Shown: piece by piece, positions 15,393 to 20,208 of the stretch
How the letters are laid out: every line of letters starts with the position of its first letter
Position numbering within the stretch: position 1 is the first letter of the stretch
Source of the DNA: Roseburia sp.
Lineage (GTDB): Bacteria; Bacillota; Clostridia; Lachnospirales; Lachnospiraceae
Length of the DNA stretch: 20,208 nt
Reading direction: 5' to 3'
Assembly: GCA_017621905.1 (NCBI GenBank)
Contig: JAGASC010000058.1
Coordinates: 1 to 20,208, forward strand
Notes under the pieces: model-generated
Told to the model about the DNA's origin: nothing
The model's database searches: none
Seen by the model: only the letters and a program-made list of their open reading frames with translations
Position numbers and translations under genes: made by a program

Positions 15393-15401
15393 ATTATCAC
15401 A
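15393..15401 (-). promoter_or_regulatory. Possible extended -10 promoter in the early/late gap
   Basis: TGTGATAAT reads as an extended -10 (TGnTATAAT, one mismatch) about 30 bases before the terminator hairpin. The -35 position (AGTTCG) is poor. If active, RNA would meet the terminator at once, which suits an activator- or antiterminator-dependent late promoter. Confidence 0.3.
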
Positions 15402-15426
15402 TAGGCTTACTGTACCGAACTTGATT

Positions 15427-15858
15427 TTACTGTATTGTTTCCGGAATCATTATTTCATCCAGGGCATTCCTGTGAAGACGGAATACATTATCGATTCCAT
15501 AACCAAGTTCAATGGCGATCTCTTCCCATCTCATATAGGACAAGTACCGCAGTTCCAGTATCGTCTGAAGCTCTGCACTCTCCACTGCTTTGATCCTGCG
15601 GATGATATCCTTCTTAAGTTCCACAAGTTTCATCATATCCTGGTTGATCTCATTCTCCAGGTCGATAATCTTGATAATGGCATCTTCCATTCTGGAACCA
15701 TCCCTGTTCGGGCTTTTCGGCATATCCGAATATGTCACCGTTGCCTTGGTGGCCAGGTCATGAAGATCCTCAATCTGTCCCAGCTTGCTCTCGATCCGCT
15801 GGTTCAGTCCGAATGCCTGTGATAAATACTTCTTGGCTTCCTGCTGATGTCTGTTCAT
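15427..15858 (-). CDS. DUF1492 family sigma-like regulator, probable late transcription activator
   Basis: 143 residues. Residues 1-95 are helical and charged (QQEAKKYLSQAFGLNQRIESK, then MEDAIIKIIDLENEINQDM). Residues about 97-137 look like sigma-70 region 4: LQTILELRYLSYMRWEEIAIELGYGIDNVFRLHRNAL, a helix-turn-helix preceded by LxxRY. This build is that of DUF1492 phage proteins, related in layout to RinA and ArpU late activators. It is the last gene before a strong terminator and the packaging genes, the standard place for a late-gene switch. CGGAGG lies six bases before the ATG. The regulatory role is inferred. Confidence 0.82.
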   Translation of the reverse strand: MNRHQQEAKKYLSQAFGLNQRIESKLGQIEDLHDLATKATVTYSDMPKSPNRDGSRMEDAIIKIIDLENEINQDMMKLVELKKDIIRRIKAVESAELQTILELRYLSYMRWEEIAIELGYGIDNVFRLHRNALDEIMIPETIQ

Positions 15859-15861
15859 AAG

Positions 15862-16146
15862 CTACCTCCGATTGGGTTTATTTTTTCTCCCTCGGATTGA
15901 CTCTGATTGTCTTACTTCGTCCTGAAGCCTCTTGATCAGGTATTCTCCGTCCACGCCTGTCAGCTGGCTGTACCAGCTGGAACGGAAGAACCTCTCGATC
16001 TCCAAAGCCTCATCTATTGCTTTTCGATCCTTCGGATGTGCCTTGATCTTCTTAAGCGCTATCCTGTAGTCATCTGCTGCCTGTATCACAATGGCATTTG
16101 CAAGTCGTTCATATGGATCCTCAGCAAGATTCTTCTTACCTGCCAT
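15862..16146 (-). CDS. Conserved-looking phage protein of unknown function
   Basis: 94 residues, beginning MAGKKNLAEDPYERLANAIV, predicted mostly helical, with a central ERFFRSSWYSQLTGVDGEYLI and a basic end (SIRGRKNKPNRR). It overlaps the helicase 3' end by 11 bases and is followed after three bases by DUF1492, so it belongs to the same transcript. I recall similar unnamed proteins between SNF2 helicase and DUF1492 in clostridial prophages but no function. The basic tail would suit nucleic acid or partner binding, which is a guess. Confidence 0.75.
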   Translation of the reverse strand: MAGKKNLAEDPYERLANAIVIQAADDYRIALKKIKAHPKDRKAIDEALEIERFFRSSWYSQLTGVDGEYLIKRLQDEVRQSESIRGRKNKPNRR

Positions 16147-17509
16147 GCATCACCACCTCAGCTTTCACCGCATCGATCAGCGCCTTCTGGGTGTTGTCCT
16201 TTGCGGCAAGTGCTTTAAGGATCCTTTCATCAACGGTTCCGTCCGTTACGATATGTATGACTGTAACTGTCCCGGAAGTCTGACCCTGTCTCCAAAGTCT
16301 TGCTATGGTCTGCTGATACAGTTCCAGACTCCATGTGATACCAAACCATACGATGACATTGCCGCCAGACTGTAAGTTCAACCCATGACCTGCAGAAGCA
16401 GGATGTATCAAACCTACCTGCAGATCTCCGGCATTCCAATTTTCGATGCTCTTGTCTGAGTCCAGCTTCTCGAAATTGACCTTCAGGTGTTTCAGTCTCT
16501 CGGTGATTCTCGAAAGATCATGCTTGAACCAGTAGGCAACCATAATAGGTTTACCGTTAGCTGCTTCGATCAGATCTTCCAAGGCATCCAGCTTCCTCTC
16601 ATGGAAGGCATTTACGGAACCGTCATCATCGTAAATAGCACCGTTAGCTAGTTGGCAGAGCTTTCCAGAAAGAGAAGCTGCATTTGCTGCCGTGATCTCA
16701 CCGCCCGGAAGCTGTAAAACAAGCTCATCCTTCATTTCCTCGTACTTTTCACGCTCAGCATCGTCAAGGTAGACCTTATACTCGGTACTTATAAGCTCCG
16801 GCATCTCCAAATAGTCAGCCGCCTTCATGGAAATGGTGATATCGGATATCTTGTCATAAATCCGTTCTTCGGCACCCGGCAGAAGCTTGTAGGTGTAAAC
16901 AATCGGACCGTTCATCCTGTCGGGCTTAAAGTAGTTCAGCCTGTACTGGCTTATGAACCTTCCAAGGCGCTGCCCCATGTCCAGAACCTTAAATTCTGCA
17001 AACAGATCCATCAATCCGTTGGAAGACGGTGTTCCGGTCAGCCCTACAATGCGCCGGATCCTCGGTCTTACCTTCATAAGTGCCTTAAACCTCTTTGCTT
17101 GCCAGTTCTTGAAGGATGAAAGCTCATCCACGATCACACAGTCGTAGTCAAACGGCAGTCCGCTTTCCTCTACCAGCCATGGCACGTTCTCGCGGTTGAT
17201 AATGTAAATGTCCGCATCCGCCATAAGTGCTTTACGTCTCTCAGCCGCTGTACCTACAGCTATGGAGTACCGTAAACCGTTCAGGTGATCCCACTTCCTG
17301 ATCTCATCGCTCCAAGTGTTCCTTGCAACCCGTAAAGGTGCTATAATCAGAACCTTTGTTACCTCGAAGCTTTCAAACATCAGGTAGTTTAGTGCTGTCA
17401 ACACGATACTTGTCTTACCCATGCCCATGTCCAGCAGTATTGCCGCAATCGGATTGTTCTTTATGAACTCGATTGCAAAAGTCTGATATTTATGTGGCTT
17501 GTATTTCAT
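16136..17509 (-). CDS. SNF2-type DEAD/DEAH helicase
   Basis: 457 residues. Motif I LDMGMGKTS (26-34), motif Ia LIIAPLRVARNTW, motif II VDELS (128-132, in place of DEAH), motif III LTGTPSSN (157-164), and motif VI QTIARLWRQGQ (about 400-410), in the correct order for the SNF2 superfamily 2 group found in phage replication modules. It translocates on DNA using ATP; phage versions probably assist replication or recombination. GGAGG eight bases upstream fixes the start, which overlaps the VRR-NUC gene by 20 bases. It is shorter than chromosomal SNF2 proteins, as usual in phages. Confidence 0.93.
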   Translation of the reverse strand: MKYKPHKYQTFAIEFIKNNPIAAILLDMGMGKTSIVLTALNYLMFESFEVTKVLIIAPLRVARNTWSDEIRKWDHLNGLRYSIAVGTAAERRKALMADADIYIINRENVPWLVEESGLPFDYDCVIVDELSSFKNWQAKRFKALMKVRPRIRRIVGLTGTPSSNGLMDLFAEFKVLDMGQRLGRFISQYRLNYFKPDRMNGPIVYTYKLLPGAEERIYDKISDITISMKAADYLEMPELISTEYKVYLDDAEREKYEEMKDELVLQLPGGEITAANAASLSGKLCQLANGAIYDDDGSVNAFHERKLDALEDLIEAANGKPIMVAYWFKHDLSRITERLKHLKVNFEKLDSDKSIENWNAGDLQVGLIHPASAGHGLNLQSGGNVIVWFGITWSLELYQQTIARLWRQGQTSGTVTVIHIVTDGTVDERILKALAAKDNTQKALIDAVKAEVVMHGR

Positions 17510-17771
17510 CTAAAATCCCTCCGATTTGCTCCGGATCATCAAGCACGTAGACTTGAAAACCCAATCTTTTCATCAGCCGGTGTCGTGATACCTGCAGAGG
17601 CCTTGGCACCTCTCCGGGTGCCTTGACCTCCACAAATCCGAAATGCCTTCCGGGCAGAAGCACGATCCGATCCGGCATCCCGTCAAACCCGGGTGATACG
17701 AACTTTGGACAGATTCCGCCTCTGGCCTTTACAGCCCGAACCAGTTTCTGCTCTACCTGCTTCTCTCTCAT
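17490..17771 (-). CDS. VRR-NUC domain nuclease
   Basis: 93 residues from MREKQVEQKLVRAVKARGG. GGAAG precedes this ATG by five bases; a frame open 43 codons further upstream reads through the YozE-like gene and is rejected. VRR-NUC motifs are complete: an N-terminal Glu-containing helix, GFDGMPDRIVLLPG (Pro33-Asp34), FVEVKAPGE (Glu48, Lys50) and Gln60 in PLQVSRHRLMKRLGF. This is the PD-(D/E)XK fold seen as stand-alone nucleases in phages, beside helicases as here. It probably cuts branched replication or recombination DNA. Confidence 0.92.
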   Translation of the reverse strand: MREKQVEQKLVRAVKARGGICPKFVSPGFDGMPDRIVLLPGRHFGFVEVKAPGEVPRPLQVSRHRLMKRLGFQVYVLDDPEQIGGILDEIQAT

Positions 17772-17961
17772 ATTTCTTCCACGCCCTTTCAAATGCATCC
17801 AAGCATCCCGTACAGGCGCTGCACCAATCAAGGTAGAAACGGATCTCGTCATGGTCTCCGTCATGTGGAAATTCCTTATCGTGCTGCATGTCACGCGCAA
17901 GGTCGCCCACCGGATCCTTTGTTCTTAAGTGCTTTTTCATCATCCATGTATAAAAGTTCAT
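17683..17961 (-). CDS. YozE-like (SAM-like) small protein
   Basis: 92 residues from MNFYTWMMKKHLRTKDPVGD. GGAGG seven bases upstream supports this ATG; one nine codons earlier lacks a site. Residues 2-67 match the YozE SAM-like domain: FYTWMMK opening, DPVGDLARDMQHDKEFP, DEIRFYLDW and a closing AFERAWKKYERE. The last 25 residues (AGRAETGSG...RITRV) do not look conserved, and they lie where the gene overlaps VRR-NUC by 89 bases in another frame. Function of YozE-type proteins is not established; in phages they recur in replication modules. Confidence 0.8.
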   Translation of the reverse strand: MNFYTWMMKKHLRTKDPVGDLARDMQHDKEFPHDGDHDEIRFYLDWCSACTGCLDAFERAWKKYEREAGRAETGSGCKGQRRNLSKVRITRV

Positions 17962-17989
17962 TGCGATTCCTCCGTCATGAAATTTCAAG

Positions 17990-18092
17990 GGTGCAGGGTG
18001 TGCAGGACGTTTCTAATCCCCCCTTATAGGGATTTTTTGTCTAAAAAAACTCCTATACGCGATATAGGTATATGTCCTGCAACCCCTGCACC
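17990..18092 (-). repeat. Nested dyad with GTGCAGG repeats between primase and YozE-like gene
   Basis: Two 19-base arms (17990-18008 and 18074-18092) are inverted copies matching at 17 of 19. Inside, TATAGGGATTTTTT (18025-18038) faces AAAAAAACTCCTATA (18043-18057). Both pairs share the centre at 18041. Each outer arm contains two TGCAGG units nine bases apart. It could be a replication origin, regulator site or RNA control element. Confidence 0.75.
18043..18068 (-). terminator. Possible terminator after the primase gene
   Basis: Minus-strand CCTATA-TCGCG-TATAGG, then AG and seven T. The stem is only six pairs and AU-rich, so it is weak. It lies within the dyad. On the opposite strand AATCCC...GGGATT followed by TTTT (18015-18038) has the same look. 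Confidence 0.4.
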
Positions 18093-18108
18093 TTTTTTAC
18101 AATTACTG

Positions 18109-20208
18109 TCAGCTAAAGTCTGCGTTTTTGAGCTGCAACCCCTGCACCCACATACCGGACTTCTTCTTTTTGCGGTCGTACCCTCTCTTCTCCAACTCCA
18201 AAACGAAGTCAGCATTGGTACGGGCATACTCTCCGGTTCTAAGGCAGTAAGCCCTGAACTCTTCGTACAGCTCTCCGGACTTACACTCCAAACCGTCGCC
18301 GGTATCACAGCATTCTTCTAAAAAAAGACCCATCCAGTCGTTCATGCCGCGATACGCCGCTATTGCGTCAATTACGACCTGCGGCTTCCTGGTCTTGTGG
18401 TCATGCGCGATCACGCGCTTCGCCCCTTCAACGATCCAACTCATGATGGCCGGTGCCGCATGCTCATAAAGGTAGTCTGAGTAATTCTTGATGTCGGAAC
18501 TGCCTTCGATCTTTGCATGGAACGGTATCACGATCAGTCTTCTCCATGTGCCTTCATCTGACACACCGACCTTCGGCAGATGGTTCGTGTAAAGCACCAC
18601 TGTATGTGACGGAGTGAAGTCGAATGGATCCTTGAACTTCTTTTCGCCCCTGATCTGGTCTGTGGAGCACAGCTGCTTCAGAATTGAAGTCGAAAGCCTC
18701 ATACCTTCTTCCAGCTCTGCCGCGATGATAAGACGCTTGCCCTTAAGCTCAGCGATTTCCGGCTTGACGTTCCTTCTGCAACCTGCCGTAAGAGCATCCG
18801 CCGATATGGCTCCGGAATATGTTCCAAGCACCCTCGAAACCGTGTTCCAGAACGTGGATTTACCGTTACGTCCTTCTCCGAATGCGATGATGAGTGCTTC
18901 TTCGTAGACCTTGCCAATAGCTGACAGTCCTACAGTCTCCTGAACATAATCGATCAGTTCCTGATTGCCGCAGAAGAAGGTCTGCAGTGCATCATCCCAG
19001 AGCTGCTTTCCTTCATCGCCGGGAGATGCGTTCGTGATCTTTGTAAGCAGATCTGACGGATTATGCGATCTTGCACCCGCAAGACCTTTAGCCAGATCGT
19101 ATGTTGCATCCGGTGTATTAAGGAAGTTCTCCTGAGCATCGAATGCATTGATATCTGCTGCCACCATCGGCTTAGCTGCACTCTGGGTATTCACGATATT
19201 CTTGTAGTTTCTGTATTTCATAACGAATGCATAGTAAGCCTTCGCCGCAAGGTAATCCTTATAGGCATCCTTCAGGTCCGGCGTGATCAGCTTCTCCAAA
19301 GCCTTACCGCCAGCTCTTACGACCTCTTCAGGAATGCCGCCGTCGATCAGTGCCTGTGTTGCAGAAGAGAACTGAGCCCTGGCATCTACCAGCTGCATAT
19401 CAAGGAACTCTTCCACGGTACCGACCGCCTTCTGCCTGTTCTCGCGCCAGACGATCCCGTCATAGCTCAAGAACTCGGTTGCATCCGTATAAAGAAGCTC
19501 CCCGGCGTACTCTTTCACCAGAACTCTTGCTTCGCCTATATCTGAAAAGTCATCAGGCTTAAGTGAAGCGAACTCAGCGTTGTACTCATCCGGTGGTATG
19601 TATCCTGGCTGCGTCATGACGGTCTTCTTATAGAACCTGACCGCGCTGTTCCAAATGGTGTTAAGCTCTGACTCTTCAAGTGGCGGATCACAGCGTTTCG
19701 CATGTTCGTCGAAAGCTTCCTTTGCCTTATCCGTTATCCCGTACTTCTTCAGAACACGCCCTGCAAAGTGGCTCATCGCATTGTTGCGGTTCCCTGCCGT
19801 AATCGGACCTGAGCTGTCAGCGGGCTTTTCTTCTTCCTCATATGACGGCTGCACTTCTTCGTCGATATTCATCCAGCCTTCATGCCAGACAACCTCTTTC
19901 GCATCAGCCCCGAAGATGAATCTGGCTGCATCCAGCGCGTTGTCATCGAAGAACGGATAAGCCTTCTGTATCGCTCTTTCGACGGCAGCATAGTGATCAG
20001 CGTCTTCCGTTTCTTCTATAGGAAAGTAGATGTGGAACTTCGGTCTTGCCACCTTGCCGTCCTTAACCTTCATATGGTTCCTGCTTGGTGCCGCTGCATA
20101 GTCGATGCTGTCAAACAGCTCTTCCAGCTTCTCGAACGTGATCCAGTCGGCAGGATCGTCAGAATGGTCATTATCGCAATCCATCACGATGACATTGGAC
20201 TTAAGGAA
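18109..20208 (-). CDS. Primase-helicase, D5/P4 family (5' end outside window)
   Basis: About 700 residues visible, open past the window edge (earliest codons read FLKSNVIV). Upstream in the protein: VIVMDCDNDH and later RPKFHIYFPI, matching the catalytic acidic pair and histidine motif of archaeo-eukaryotic-type primases (PrimPol). Middle: a primase-C-terminal / D5_N linker. Then a superfamily 3 helicase: Walker A GEGRNGKST (437-445, counting from the first in-window Met pair), B-motif LIIAAELEEG, sensor YTNHLPKV and RRLIVIPF. The end carries a small winged-helix-like segment finishing VQGLQLKNADFS. It should prime and unwind at the phage origin. One copy of the GTGCAGG repeat lies in its last codons. 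Confidence 0.93.
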   Translation of the reverse strand, partial: FLKSNVIVMDCDNDHSDDPADWITFEKLEELFDSIDYAAAPSRNHMKVKDGKVARPKFHIYFPIEETEDADHYAAVERAIQKAYPFFDDNALDAARFIFGADAKEVVWHEGWMNIDEEVQPSYEEEEKPADSSGPITAGNRNNAMSHFAGRVLKKYGITDKAKEAFDEHAKRCDPPLEESELNTIWNSAVRFYKKTVMTQPGYIPPDEYNAEFASLKPDDFSDIGEARVLVKEYAGELLYTDATEFLSYDGIVWRENRQKAVGTVEEFLDMQLVDARAQFSSATQALIDGGIPEEVVRAGGKALEKLITPDLKDAYKDYLAAKAYYAFVMKYRNYKNIVNTQSAAKPMVAADINAFDAQENFLNTPDATYDLAKGLAGARSHNPSDLLTKITNASPGDEGKQLWDDALQTFFCGNQELIDYVQETVGLSAIGKVYEEALIIAFGEGRNGKSTFWNTVSRVLGTYSGAISADALTAGCRRNVKPEIAELKGKRLIIAAELEEGMRLSTSILKQLCSTDQIRGEKKFKDPFDFTPSHTVVLYTNHLPKVGVSDEGTWRRLIVIPFHAKIEGSSDIKNYSDYLYEHAAPAIMSWIVEGAKRVIAHDHKTRKPQVVIDAIAAYRGMNDWMGLFLEECCDTGDGLECKSGELYEEFRAYCLRTGEYARTNADFVLELEKRGYDRKKKKSGMWVQGLQLKNADFS
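18133..18148 (-). repeat. Third copy of the GGTGCAGGGGTTGCAG repeat, inside the primase 3' end
   Basis: Sixteen bases identical to 18077-18092, lying 56 bases further upstream on the minus strand. It encodes VQGLQ, so it may be kept for protein reasons, DNA reasons or both. Confidence 0.7.

Noticed and set aside
18015..18038. Plus-strand terminator hairpin in the primase-YozE gap
   Set aside because: No plus-strand gene is present to be terminated; it is better explained as part of the dyad.

Overview
The window is most of a tailed, HK97-type siphovirus prophage (or phage genome) from a Gram-positive host, probably a Clostridia/Lachnospiraceae gut bacterium. The host call is an inference. 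It rests on strong GGAGG ribosome binding sites, tightly overlapping genes, about 50% GC by eye, and protein types I know from Firmicute phages (DUF1492, YozE-like, P27 TerS, the hub that begins MYPVSSAF). Every supported gene lies on the minus strand, so transcription runs from position 20208 towards 1.

Early/replication end (20208 to about 15430): a primase-helicase of the D5/P4 type that runs off the window edge, a non-coding dyad with GTGCAGG repeats, a YozE-like small protein, a VRR-NUC nuclease, an SNF2-type helicase, an unrecognised 94-residue protein, and a DUF1492 sigma-like regulator that may control late genes. A strong Rho-independent terminator (15329-15363) closes this block.

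Packaging and head (15306 to about 7600): HNH endonuclease, a GC-rich gap that could hold cos, small and large terminase, a tiny hydrophobic ORF, portal, ClpP-like prohead protease, HK97 major capsid protein, head-fibre-like protein, gp6-like connector, head closure, HK97 gp10-like protein, a previously uncalled 58-residue membrane protein with four cysteines, and a tail completion/terminator-like protein.

Tail (7576 to 1): major tail protein with a C-terminal cadherin-like/Ig-type domain, a tail assembly chaperone with a well-formed -1 frameshift site (A AAA AAC) into a 54-codon second frame, a 941-residue tape measure with seventeen 11-residue repeats, a small DUF6711-like tail protein, and the N-terminal 242 residues of a baseplate hub that starts at TTG.

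The most unusual layout is a roughly 2.1 kb, more AT-rich cassette inserted between the last two tail genes. It has its own promoter, an XRE regulator with a helical-repeat C-terminus, an AraC regulator with a GyrI-like effector domain, and a terminator, which fits a moron or lysogenic-conversion unit. Late genes sit behind several stem-loops with little or no room for a new promoter downstream, so expression probably needs read-through or antitermination. No integrase, lysis genes, tRNA, CRISPR or insertion sequence is visible. No stretch over 300 bases lacks a gene.
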